Assembly: GCA_963277665.1 (NCBI GenBank)
Contig: OY728165.1
Coordinates: 1,761,206,772 to 1,761,270,771, forward strand
From: Viscum album
Taxonomy: Eukaryota > Streptophyta > Magnoliopsida > Santalales > Viscaceae
Reading direction: 5' to 3'
DNA length: 64,000 nt
In this document: positions 40,065 to 51,659 of the stretch, piece by piece
Layout: every line of letters begins with the position of its first letter
How positions within the stretch are numbered: position 1 is the stretch's first letter
Made by a program: the position numbers and the translations under genes
The notes under the pieces: model-generated
Seen by the model: only the letters and a program-made list of their open reading frames with translations
What the model was told of the DNA's origin: nothing
Databases searched by the model: none

Positions 40065-40735
40065 GATGAAACCATAATAAAATGGAAAAATTAATGTAGG
40101 AAAGCCTCTTATATGAGATATCTTGAATAAAACGCCCCAAATAAACTAGCAGATTAATTTAAAAACATAAAAAATGAAATTGAGATTCAAATAAGGATTA
40201 TTAGGTCATCTGGGAACTAAAATGGAGGGAATAGTGTAAAAAATTAAGGTGTTTTGAATGAAACAAATTTCCTCTTCAAATCTGGATTATTTGAGAATTT
40301 TAGTGAGGTTTTTGCCTAATTAGCGATCAATATGAGCTCCAATGCGGAGGAAAAGAGAATTAGGGAGTGCCTTGGGTAAAAGTTCTTAGGTGAGAGATGG
40401 CATCACTGAAAAACATTATTCCTGAATGAGATATTAAAGATTTAGATATTTTTAATTTAGGAAATTGACTTATTGGATAACCTAATACATTAATAAAAAA
40501 CCCAAATCAGTCATGATTATAGATTACATTGATGTACAAATGGATATGATGGTTTTGATATACATTGGGATTCCAATTGGGAAGTGGAATAGGTGTAAAT
40601 GTTATAAAAATTGAAAAGTTATAATTTTTTAATATGAAATTTTCTCACAACATGGCACAAATATTGAAAACACATCCTTTCCTGCATAACTACATGGGAA
40701 GCCCCCATAAATAATAAAGAGTAGTATTTAAATAA
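40065..40735 (+). repeat. Direct repeat copy 2 (possible LTR)
   Basis: Counterpart of 34055-34745, same orientation, ending just 330 bases before the CACTA element. The similarity fades near 40740. See copy 1 for the shared blocks and the limits of the LTR interpretation. Confidence 0.6.
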
Positions 40736-41089
40736 AAAATTCTTCTAAAATAAATCTTGTATGTGATATAATTCAAAATAAATTTTTCTATCATGGAAAA
40801 TATTTATATCATAATGATGTTTCTAAAATAATGTTAAGTCTTACATTCAGTTACATTGGAATTATGTGTGCTATCAAGCACAAACTATCTAGGAAAATTG
40901 CAACACATATATAAATATTTGTGTTGGAGATTCACATATAAGTATCAAGCCATTTGTATATTTTGTATATAATCATGATCATAACTCGGGTCTTATAATA
41001 TTTTATCTTGAATAAATTATCATTCCAATGTATTTGTAATGATGTATAGAGTATTAGTTTTAATCACTTGTATAGAAAACATTATTTAT

Positions 41090-41700
41090 GTCACAATTTT
41101 TTACGTCAGTTATATATAACCGACCTGATAATCTGTGAAATGTGGTTTTTTACATCGTTTATTTTATAACTGACATAAAAAATTAGGTGATTATATTTTT
41201 ATGGTCGGTTATTTTAATAACCGATGTTATAAATCGCACGCGTTTGTTTTTTACGTCGATTATAAACTAACCGACATAAAAAAGCACGGGGGGTTTTTTA
41301 CATCAGTTATTTGATAACCAACCTAAAAAATGAGATGTCTACGACTTTTTTACATCGGTTATAAAATAACCGAGGAAAAAAAACCAATGCGTGAGGTTTT
41401 TTTATGTAGGTTATTTGATAACTGACGTAAAACAACTCATAGATATCTTGTTTTTTACGTCGGTTATAAATTAACCAACTTAAAAAATGTGGCTTTTGAG
41501 GCCTTTTTGACATAAGTTATTTTATAATCGACGTAACAAAACAACCCAAAATTGTTTTTTACGTCGGTTATAGAATAACCGACGAAAAAAAGCCTTATTT
41601 GATACATTTATAACATCGGTTATTATAATAACTGACAATATTAATGTAAAAAACATTTTATTACATCTATTATTAAATAACTGACGTTATAAAACATTTA
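41090..41700. repeat. 5' subterminal palindromic repeat array
   Basis: About a dozen palindromic units of 35-55 bases, each built on TTTTTTACGTCGGTTAT, a short A/T loop and the complement ATAACCGACGTAAAAAA. Such arrays next to the ends of CACTA elements are the known binding region for the element's DNA-binding protein. Each unit could fold as a hairpin in RNA. The frame at 41307-41513 on the minus strand is a read-through of these repeats. Confidence 0.88.
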
Positions 41701-41881
41701 AACATTTAACAGGCCCCGTGGATTGTCATTTATGAATTTTCGATCGATTATCTGGCGACTCATCTCTCTCGCATGGTAAACCCTAATCAACTCGTCAATC
41801 TCGCTACGTTAAACTCTTTTTTCCTTCATTGTTTTCATATTTAATCTCTTTGGATCTATCATCTCAACTCTTATCACTCAT
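41701..41881 (+). promoter_or_regulatory. Candidate 5' leader exon with telo-box
   Basis: Base composition changes abruptly after the subterminal array. AAACCCTAA at 41778-41786 is a plant telo-box, a motif common near transcription starts of plant genes. A C/T-rich leader follows, ending at a good 5' splice site, CTCAT|GTAAGC (41882). I read this as the first, non-coding exon of the transposase gene; direct evidence of transcription is lacking. Confidence 0.45.
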
Positions 41882-43907
41882 GTAAGCCTTCCACTATTTA
41901 ATTTTGTTTCTTTTTTTCCCGGATAGTCTATATTTATGTTTTGTGATTTTTGTGTTTAAACTAGGCAAGATTTTTCGATTTCGAACCCTCTTACCTCTTT
42001 TTTCCATCAACATCTTATTTATCATCCATAGATCTATTAGATCGACTCACAATATTCACGTAATCCTCTACTACTTCTATTTATTTTGTTTTTGTTTCGC
42101 AAATGGCCGGCATTGATTGTAATTTTTTTTGTCATTGACTACTAATGATCTCATTCACCTATATTACTTCATATAATAATTATTGATTAAATTTGTGAAT
42201 TCGGAAATGATATTTCATGTGTTTTTGCTGCTTCTGTTTATCCTCTTTTATATGAGAATCTATTAGACATATAATGTAATGGCTGTTGACATCTATGGCC
42301 CTTCGATGCATCGCTATGTCTCATGATTCCAAATAAAAATGGGTTCTGTTGAGGGATTATCCTAGTATTTTTTTTGAGTCCTTGTACATGGCCTTGACAA
42401 TATGTTTAAGATATATAGTATTATCCATGACCTCATTATTATATTAGTTATCAAGAAAAAATGGTTTAATTGGACTAGTTGAATATCAATGGTTATATTT
42501 AATTATCATAGAATCATTTTAGTATAGATATTTATTAATATTTAACTCCGTCTATTTCATGCTGATGTATATATTAAATTCATGTGTTTTTTGTTGTTCA
42601 ACATTCCTGGTTTTTATATGTAAACCATTGTTTGGGGGGTTGTCAGGGGGGTGGGGGGGGGGGGGGGTTCCAGAGGGTTGGGGGTGTCTAGGGGGGTGTC
42701 CAAGGGGGTGGGTGGGTGTGGGGGGTTGTCCAAGGGGGTATAGACCTGTCCAGAGGGGTTTAGGGGTTGTCCGGGGGTGGGGCATGTCTAGAGGGTTGGG
42801 GGTGACCATGAGGTGTCCAAGGAGGTTGGGGTGGGGGTGTTGTCCCGGAGGGGTGGGGGTGCTGTCTGGAGGGGTGGGGTGCTGTCCAGGGGGTGGGGGC
42901 TGTCCAAAGGGTTGGGGGTGTCCAGCGTGGTGTCCAGTGGGGTGTCCAAGGGGGTAGGGGGTGGGGGTGGTGTCAAGGAGGGTGGGGGTGCTGTCTAGAG
43001 GGGTGGGGGCTGTCCAGGGGGTGAGGGTGTCCATTGGGTTGGGGGTGTCCAGGGGGGTGTCCAAGTGGGTTGGGTGGGGGTAGGGGCTGTCCAAGGGGGT
43101 GGGGGCTATCCAGAGGGTTCGGGGGGTTGGACGGGGGGTGGGGGGCTGTCCAGAGGGTTGGGGGTGTCCACGAGGGTGTCCAAGGGGGTGGGTGTGTGTG
43201 GGGGGGGGGGGGGGGGCTGTCCAAGGGGGTGGGGGCCTGTCCAGAAGGTTTTCAGGGTTGTCCGGGTGGTGGGGGGTTGTCCAGAGGGTAGGGGGTGTCC
43301 AGGGGGTGTTCGAGGGGGTAGGGGGTGGGTGGTGTTCAGGAGGGGTGGGAGTGAATTCTAGAGGTTTGGGGGGCTGTCCAGGGGATGGGGGTTGTCCAGA
43401 GGGTTGGGGGTGTTTGGGGGGGTGTCCAAGGTGGTGGGTGGGTGTGGGTGGTTGTCCACGGGGTTGGGGGCCTATCCATAGGGTTTTGGGGGTTATTCTG
43501 GTGGTGGGGTTTGTCCAGAGGGATTGGTGTGTCTAGGGGGATTGACTACTGCATCATGGTTTCTGAGATTATGACATGATGATTGTACTGTGATGATTGG
43601 ATTTACATTGTGATTTTCTCCATCAGAATTTTTATTTTAAATATGATTTGGTTCTCACGTTTACTCCATATTTTCCAATTTTCTATCAACCATGTAGGTG
43701 CCATGGTTTTCTATTATTCAATGGATTTTAAAACTGTTATATCTAACTATATTTTCTTTTAATAATAATATTCAAGAATATATTTTTAAATATGCATAGA
43801 TTTGTTTTATATTTCATAATTGTTTTACATTCAAATTATTATTTTTTATATATAAAATTATATTTGTCGTATCTTAAAAATATATATATTTTTGATATTT
43901 GTTACAG
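41882..43907 (+). other. Candidate 2-kb 5' intron of the transposase gene
   Basis: The donor GTAAGC lies at 41882, and the acceptor TTTGTTACAG ends at 43907, directly before the first readable transposase codons. The intron is T-rich except for the G-rich array inside it. There is no coding signal; frames such as 41904-42116 are chance. Confidence 0.45.
42632..43540 (+). repeat. G-rich minisatellite 1
   Basis: About 0.9 kb in which the plus strand is a chain of G-runs (three to more than ten) separated by TGTCCA, TGTCTAGA and similar. The unit is roughly 25-30 bases, of the form GGGGG-TGTCCA-AGGGGG-TGGGGG, with larger repeats of several units. GC content is far above the AT-rich surroundings, and there is almost no C on the plus strand outside TCC. 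Runs of this sort can form G-quadruplexes. The Gly-rich (+) and Pro-rich (-) frames in the region are translations of the repeat, not proteins. Confidence 0.9.
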
Positions 43908-46900
43908 GTAATAATTTTTTGAAGTTGGATTATGGAACACTGAATGAGCAACAAATATGAAGAATGTGTTGATGCCTTTTTGAAATTTTCAAAATGAAAT
44001 GTTCCACGTATTGAAATTTTTTCTGTCCATGCCTGAAATGTTTGAATATGAATAATTTGAAACGTAGAGCGATAAAAGATTATCTGATTTGTCTTGGTTT
44101 TAATCCGAGTTACAGCCCATGGATTTGGTATGCTGAAACTAGACACATTATCACTGATGTTGACGATTCACATGATGGTAACTCCGATGGAATTGAATAA
44201 ATGATTCGCAATATTGTATTAGAACAAATTGAGATAGAACCAACAGTTGTGCGTCTATATGGTGATGCTGAAAAACCATTTTATCCTGGTTGTACAAATT
44301 TTACGGTTTTTTAGGCGGTGTTAAGATTGATTAACCTGAAGGCGAAACATGGATGGAGTGACAGAAGTTTCACAGAGATGCCACAATTGATAATATACAT
44401 TCTTCCAAAAGATAATGATCTTCGAGATTCATATTACAAGGCCAAGAAAGTATTATTCCTAATGGGATTGGGATACAAGAATGTACATGTCTGTCCGAAT
44501 GACTACATTATATATAGGAAGGAATCTGAATTTTTTTCAGGGTGTCCTAAATGTGGGACATCATAAAATAAGGTGAAAGAAAAATCATAGGCTGATGTAG
44601 TGATTACAAATCTCCCTTCAAAGGTATTTTGGTATCTTCCAATAATTCATCGTTTCAAATGTTTATTTACTAATTCACATGATTCAAAAAGGTTAATATG
44701 GCATGCTGATGAGCGGGTATGTGATGGAAAAATACGTCATCCACCTGATTGTCCACAATGGATAAAAATTGATGCGCAATATTCTACATTTGGAAATTAA
44801 ATTAGAAATCTCAGACTAGGGTTGTGCACAAATGGAATGAATCCATACCGAACCCTTAGTAGCACACATAAGTCATGGCCTATTTTATTGGTAATTTAAA
44901 ACCTCTCTCCTAATGTTGGTATGAAGTGACAATATGTCATGTTGTGTATAATGATCTCTAGTCTTAAGCAACCTGGCAATGATATTGATGTTTACTTTTC
45001 ACCGTTCATTGTTGATTTGAAATAGTTTTTGGATGATGGTTTTAGGGTGTATGATTCTTATAAAATTGAATATTTTCAACTACATGTAGTGATTCTATTC
45101 ACTATAAATGACTTCCTAGCATTTGGAAATTTGTCTGGATATAGTGTTAAAGGGCATAAAAGATGTCCAATTGGCGAACAACATACGTCATATTGTCAAT
45201 GGATCAAAATAATTTCATACTGCTCCAAAACCTTTATCCCAGGATCTGTATTTTGAGAGGGTGAAAACCCTTGATGTGACATTGGGAAAGACACAGAAAT
45301 GTGGTAATGATAGACATATTTGAAAGAAAAGGTCAATATTTTTTGAGCTACCATATTGAATGTATCATGAAGTTAAACATAATATTTATGTCATGCATGT
45401 GGAGAAGAATATATGTGATTGTTTTATTGGAACATTTTTGGATATTAAAGGAAAGACAAAAGATGGGATGAATGAAATATTAGACTTACTATCAATGGGA
45501 ATAACTTTGGAGTTAGCTCCCACTCCTAAAGGAAGATGAACATTTCTTCCCCTGACTTGTCATACATTATCGAAGAGGGAAAAATTAGCTTTTGTCTGTG
45601 TCTTCATGATATCAAAGTGCCTCAAGGTTATTCTTCAAATGTAAAAAACATTGTCTCTTTGAAGGACTTGAAGTTGATAGGTATGAAATCACATGATTGT
45701 CACCTCATGATGCAACAAATTCTACCAGTTTCATTGTGTAGAATATTTCCCATTCGTGTCAAAATGACTATGATGAAGTTTTGTGATTTTTTCGATTCAA
45801 TTTTTAATAAGTAAATTGATGTAAATGCTTGGAAAATTTTGGAAAAGGATGCAATTTTTATACTTTGTCAATTATTAATGTATTTTCCTCCAACTTTTTT
45901 TGATATAATGTTGCATTTAATGATTCATCTGTTTCGAGAAATAATGAATTGTGGACGTGTATATCTTCGTTGGATGTATCCTTTTGAAAGGTATATAAAA
46001 ATATCAAAGGGGTATGTTAAAAATCTATATCGACCTGAAGCCTGCATTTTTTAAAATTATATTTCTGAGGAGGTAGCATAGTTTTGTATGAGCTACTTGG
46101 CAGCGGCGCAACACCTAGGTTTGCCTCCATCTCGCCATGAACGAGTTAATAATGAGGGAAAGTGGATTCGTCACTTGAAAGTAAAATCATTGTCAGTTGA
46201 ACAGATGAATAAGTTAGAATCATACATTTTGAATAACATAGTTGATGCACAACCGTATATCACATTGCATATTAATGAGTTGACACAATGTCATCCAAAG
46301 AAGAAAGAAATGTGGATTATTAATGAGCACAACAAAACTCTTTTTTCATGGATTATGAATACTTTTCTTGGTAGATCCGATGTATCAGAGACATTAAAAT
46401 GGATAATGGGTGGTCCATGTATAAATGTGATAACATGGTCCGGTTATGAAATTAATGGCTATACATTTCATACGAAAGCTCAGGACAACCGAAGTGCGGT
46501 TCAGAATAGTGGTGTATTGGTGTTTACAGAAGCACTTCATTTCTCGAGTGCTAAAGACTAAAACCCAATTTCTGCATCAAGTGCATATTTTGGAGTGATT
46601 GAAGACATATGGGAGGTTGATTAATTTAAAATTGATGTTCCATGTTTTTAACTGTAAATGGTTTATCAGTAACAACAATGTCAGAAATGATGAATTTGGA
46701 ATGACACTTGTTAATCTGAATAGATTGGATGACATAGCTGATTGTTTTATAATGGAAACACATGCAAAACAAATTTTCTATATAGTAGTTCAGTCAGATA
46801 TAATGTGGGTTGTTGTTTTACAAGTAAAAAATCAATATGTTGTTGAGGATGAAGTTGATGAAGATGCTGATTTATCTGAGATCCCTACTTCCATGGAAAG

Positions 46901-46976
46901 ATTAACAGAACATAATGATGAGCTTGTTGAAGACATGGTTTGTGCCATAAGGAATAATCACGACGATGGAATTTGA
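43908..46976 (+). pseudogene. TNP2-type CACTA transposase (broken)
   Basis: The frame, read through stops and shifts, follows the family in order. A transposase-associated N-terminal domain (about 43930-44130; NKYEECVDAFLKFSK, then the CPCLKC zinc-binding pair and SPWIWYAE) comes first. Then comes the YPGCTNFT and LKAKHGWSDRSF region (44290-44570), ending in GCPKCGTS. The catalytic core follows (44600-45250; LIWHADERVCDGK, GMNPY, QPGNDIDVYFSP, INDFLAFGNLSGYS). A DUF4218-like part is at 45590-46060 (YLRWMYPFERY), and a C-terminal part at 46088-46976 (SRHER, DVSETLKWI, GYEINGYTFHTKAQD, DELGMTLVNLNR-like). TNP2 cuts and rejoins the element ends in the nucleus. Several stops and shifts are present. 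At the motif usually reading DGMNP the Asp is Asn here (about 44830-44850), which may remove a catalytic residue. Confidence 0.92.
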
Positions 46977-47428
46977 GAAAACAATCCATTTGTACAATCT
47001 TAAAATCATAGGTAACATATGTTTATTTCTTTTTTACATTTATTTTTCTCATAAATGTTAGATATTGTAAGTTTTTTATTTATTAAAACATGTTTTAAAA
47101 CAAAATAAGTATATGTTTTTGTTTTTGGTTTTGTTTGTTTTATGATTGTTTAGTTTACTTTATCTTGTTTACCATTACATGAATTATATATCTATTATTT
47201 TTGTTAAGTGAAAATTACTTTACCGTGTTTACCAGGTTTACCCTGATTACCATGTTTACCATCTTGACCATCTTGACCATCATGACCATTGTTTAACATG
47301 CTTACCATATTACCAATGTTTACTATTACGTAATAAAGTACACATTTCTATTTTCTGATTACAGTAGTATTAAAATATTGAATTTGTATATTTTTGAACT
47401 AACGTTTGTTTTTTTGATTTGAAGGATA
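46977..47428 (+). other. Spacer between the two CACTA genes
   Basis: T-rich spacer holding, at 47222-47325, a short tandem repeat of a 9-base unit (TTTACCATG / TTGACCATC variants). No coding signal. A promoter for the second gene could lie here, but I see no convincing TATA box. Confidence 0.55.
47222..47325 (+). repeat. 9-bp microsatellite
   Basis: Roughly ten to eleven imperfect copies of a nonamer of the type ACCATGTTT / ACCATCTTG, seen as successive ACC triplets spaced 9 bases apart. It is confined to the spacer. Confidence 0.7.
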
Positions 47429-50384
47429 ATGACAGATGATTCAGTTGATCAACCACATGATTCCAGAGATGAGAATATTGGTCATACCTCTGAGGAGAAA
47501 CATTCACATGCTCCTATTACAACAAAGAGTTCAAAGGTTGGTAAACATGTGTGCACACATTTACCAAAATTATCACTTGCCCATACGCAGGATCAGAGGA
47601 TATTTGTTGAGTTTGATGATGATGATATTCCTAGAGGTCCAAATACAAAATATTTTAAGAGTTTTCTAGCAACTCAGGCTAAGAGTAAAGTAAACATTCT
47701 GTATGATGACTGGAGATGTGTGGAAAATGAGATAAAATCTCATTAGTGGGAGATGATTTTGGTAAGATCATTTGTTATTGTTTGAATATTGTTTAATTTT
47801 TTCTAGTATATACAATATGTTTAACCTCTTCTTTATCAGATGGCATTTGATATTCCTGACACTGGAGGAGTCAGGAATAAATGCTTATCGTTGGCTTCCA
47901 GGAGATAGAGGGATTTCAAATCAACCCTCTCATCTAATTTCATTTATGGTCATAAGAGTCATGACAATCCATGTCGTACATATGCTTTTATAGATGAAGA
48001 CACATGGAGACAGTTTTTTGAAAGTAGAATAAATGAGTCATTTTTGTTAAGGGAAGTGTAAACATTTATAAGAATTCTTATATAAATGATATTATTAACA
48101 TTTTGTGAATGATTTCTTATTCTTAATTTACAGCACACAAGGAATGCTCATCAGGAGATCCAATCTAAAAATGTATACCTTCATAGTTTATCTCAGGGAG
48201 GGTATGCATTTTTGGAATAACAAATGATGGTGGAAAAATTTCAACAACTAAGAGCTGAGTCATCAAGCTCTAGAGAGGTGGCCCCTCCATCCCCTCCATC
48301 TAGACATGAAAAATGGAAGGGAGCTCGGGAGGAAAAAAGGGCAATATCTTTCCGATGATTTGAGAATCGTACTTGATAGGATTGTAAGATATCTATTTTA
48401 TTTATTTAAGTTAACCATTTTCTTCATATAATTTCAATCATTACAGAAATGTTTAATTAATTAATGCATGACTCTTATGAGGAGTAGAGTTCAAAGGGGA
48501 CATTTATAGATACTGAGAGGGAAGATATTTTATCTGTAGCATTGGGAAGGCCCGAACATCCTGGTCGTGTAAGATGATATCCAGCAGGTGTATCGGTAAG
48601 AAAAGTGTTTCCATGTTCTTAAACTTCTAACGTTGAGGGGGTTTATAAAAAAAAAGAATCCTAGGAGGCTGAAGTTCATAATATTAATGCGAAGATGGAG
48701 GAATTGATTAGAGCGTCAGTGCAGTTTATGTTTGCAAACATGCAAAGACAATTTCATACTGCAGCTCCCACTCCTCCACCTCTCCCTGAAGACCCCATTA
48801 TTAATCCTCCACCTCCGCCAGTAGCTCCCACTCCCCCACCTCAGCCAGCGGACCCCATTTTTTATCCTACTCCTCCACCACAACTTCCTACTTATTACGA
48901 GTTGTATGTTGATGATTCTCAACATCATATAGTATCATATGGGGTGGTATATTGTATAGGAGAGAGAGTTTATCATCAACAATTAGAGGTAGATAATCAG
49001 AGGTATAGTGTACAAGATATTATAGAAATATCAGCTCATGTAACATTACCTACAGATGAGGTGGCGACAGTTGGGCATAGTATCAGCCATTTTTTAATTT
49101 GGCCATTTAGATATCATCGAATCATTACCATAGATGTATAAATGTTATATTTTTTTTATTAAAGTTGTTTTATCATTTGAAATCTAATATAATTTTCAAT
49201 TTATTTTTACAAGAATACTTCCACGGTAAAGAAATACTGCATAGAAGACAACAAAGAAAAATGGCAATGACATCAGATACAGAATCTAGTAGTCTTGAAA
49301 TATTTTCAAGGTATTCAAATTTATTGGTGGGTCATTATGAGTTTCCAATGGAATATCATGTTTGTGGACATGAAATAAATGTGGGGATTATAAAAACTGA
49401 TATCATGGAGCCTATTACTAGTGATAAGTTGGGCATCAACGTGGTGAAAATTTTTTCCATGTAAATCTTAACACATTTTCCCTTCTTTATATTTATTAAA
49501 AGTGTATACTTTTTTCTATTTTGTATTAGGTATCTTTATAAAATTTTTGAGAGGAATGAGCTGACAGATGCATATGGTTTCATTGACCGACAATTGATTT
49601 CCCCTGAACCATGTGCATTGGATGAGGGAAAAAGAATGATTTATATTTCTGAAAGACTTGAAAAGAATATATTCATTAAATTTTGGATGATGCCTTTTTG
49701 TGAGAGGTATGAAACACATCTCTCTCAAAGTGTTAATTATCTTTTCACATAAAAACCCACTAACGTTAAATTTCCTTTAATAAGTGATCATTAGATGTTA
49801 GGGGTTTTTTGCCCAAGGTAGAAAGCACTTTATTGGATATGCTATGTCCATGATGATGTGCGAGAATGTTTTATGAATATTTTAGGAAAGTAAGTTTCAA
49901 TTTTTCAATAGTTTTATTTATTATAATGAATTTTAAAAGTACCCCATTCATATTATTTTCTAACAGTGCATGGGCCAACTTTCGAAAAAACACAAAGAAA
50001 AGGAATGCAAAGATCAAATATGTAAATGTGAAGGTAAATATCCATTTATAATTAGTATTTTTTGATTTATTACATAAAATTAATATATTGAATTTACACT
50101 CATTCAAACAAAATTTTCATGAACAACAAGGCGTCATCAAATGTGGATATTATATGTTAAGATTTATGTATGAAATAATAACAACTGGACCAGTTGTGAA
50201 TTTTGACCTGTTAAGATTTCCTCTTAAACGTTAACATAATATTTCAATTTGATTTATTCATTATACACATTAACTACTATCCTTTTCATTTGTAGCTTTT
50301 TGATGACCCTCAACCCTATACTGCCAAAGTCATCAAACACTTACAATTGGAGTTATCAAATTATTTTACAGTTTTGATTTTTTT
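47429..50384 (+). pseudogene. CACTA second gene: Transposase_24-like plus Ulp1-like protease
   Basis: About ten exons can be followed. The first (47429-47761) reads RIFVEFDDDDIPRGPN and YDDWRCVENEIK, as in the Transposase_24 family. Exons at 47840-48056 (TWRQFFESR), 48134-48384 (YLHSLSQGGYAFLE, PPSPPSRHEKW) and 48447-48595 (EDILSVALGRPEHPGRV) continue that family. The 48650-49141 exon has a Pro-rich linker, then PTDEV and FLIWPFRY. The rest is Ulp1-like (C48 peptidase): 49530-49706 (ISPEPCALDEG, FIKFWMMPF), 49795-49889, 49977-50033, 50108-50227 (QQGVIKCGYYMLRFMYEI, with the catalytic Gln-x5-Cys arrangement) and 50296-50384. Junctions such as TTATCAG|, GTGAAG|GTAAAT and GGAAA|GTAAGT are intact. 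Ulp1-like domains cleave SUMO-type proteins; their role in CACTA elements is not settled. In-frame stops make it a pseudogene, and the expected His-Trp pair near 49825 reads Ala-Leu. Confidence 0.85.
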
Positions 50385-50573
50385 AGATGTTTGTAATGTA
50401 AAATGTAATTTTGAATATTGTCATTGTAATTGTGTATTTGGTAGTCATTTAGGTTGGATTTATGTTTTTTTAAGCTGACAGTGTATGTTTTGAATGTCAT
50501 ATATGTGAATGTTTAATTTTTCTATACTTCTTGTTTTGGTCAACTTATGATGGTTTTTCTGGTATGGATTCTG
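50385..50573 (+). other. 3' end region of the second gene
   Basis: A T-rich stretch after the last readable codons, suitable for a 3' untranslated region, with no clear polyadenylation motif. It leads directly into the second G-rich array. Confidence 0.4.
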
Positions 50574-51535
50574 GTCTGGGGGGAGGGGTTCATTGGGAGT
50601 GGGGGGGTGTTCAGTGGGGTTGGGGTTGTCCAGGGGACCGAGAGGGCTGTTCGGTGGGGTGGGGGGTAGTCCATGGGGTGGGAGGGCTATCCAGGGGTGT
50701 GGGAGGGCTATCAAGGGGGTTGGGGTATACATGAGGGTGGCGGTGGGGGGTTGATGAGGGGTGTTTGGGGCTGTCCAGGGGGTTGGGGGGAAGTCTAGGG
50801 TTGTGGTGGGGGATCTAATGGGGTGGGGGAGGGTTGTCCTGGGTGTAGGGGGTATACATGAGGGTGGGGGTTGTACCAGGGTGTTTGGAGCTGTCCAGGT
50901 GGTCGGGGGGTAGTCCAGGGGTGTGGTGGGGGCTGTCAAGTGTGGTGAAAGGGTAAGGGGGTGCTCTTCCAGAAGGTGGGGGTTGTAGAGGGGTATTTGT
51001 GGTTGTCCAGGGGGTCAGGGGGCATTCTAGGGGTGTAGTGGGGGCTCCAATGGGGTGGGGTGGGGGCTGTCATGTAGGGTGAGGGGGTGCTGTTTAGGAG
51101 GGTGGGGGCAGTCTAGGGGTGTGGTGGGGGCTCCAATGGGGTGGGGGAGGGCTATCCCAGGTGCGGGAGGTATACATGATGGTGGGGGGTTGTCACAGGG
51201 TGTTTGGAGCTATCCAGGGGGTCAGGGGAGGTCCAGGGGTGTGGTGGGGGCTTTCAAGTGGGGTGAGGGGGTGCTGTTCAGGAGGGTGGGAGGTTGTCGA
51301 GGGGTGTTTAGGGATATCTCGGGGGTCATGGGGCAGTCCAGGGGTGTGGTGGGGGATGTCATGTTGGGTGTGGGGTGAGGGTGTGTTGTTCAGGAGGGTG
51401 GGGGGTTGTCGAGGGGTGTTTGGGGCTATCCAGCGGGTCGTGGGGCAGTCTAGTGGTGTGGTGGGGGCTCCAATGTGGTGGGGGAGGGTTGTCCAGTTGG
51501 TATAGATGAGGCTGGGGGCTATCAAGTGGGGTAAG
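50574..51535 (+). repeat. G-rich minisatellite 2
   Basis: About 0.96 kb, again with G-runs on the plus strand. Its unit differs from the first array: GTGTGGTGGGGGCT, CCAATGGGGTGGGGG, GGGGTGTTTGGGGCT and GTATACATGAGGGTGG blocks alternate. The last block recurs near 50725, 50849 and 51171, showing a higher-order repeat. It lies after the second gene, while array 1 lies before the first gene, so the two G-rich tracts bracket the coding part of the element. Confidence 0.9.
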
Positions 51536-51659
51536 TTTTATATGTTTTCAATGTAAATTCTTAAACTTCCTTTAGTTCATGTTTCATCTCCTTCTATTTT
51601 TGTGGTACAAATTATTGATTTCGTTTCTGGTTGATTCTGGGGGAGAGCAGATGACTACA

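Noticed and set aside
42552..43579. Pro-rich minus-strand and Gly-rich plus-strand open frames, up to 180 codons
   Set aside because: They are translations of the G-rich minisatellite in all frames; the lack of stops is due to composition, not selection.
50460..51525. Pro/Thr-rich and Gly-rich frames, up to 159 codons
   Set aside because: Same cause as for the first array; they span the second G-rich minisatellite and have no domain.
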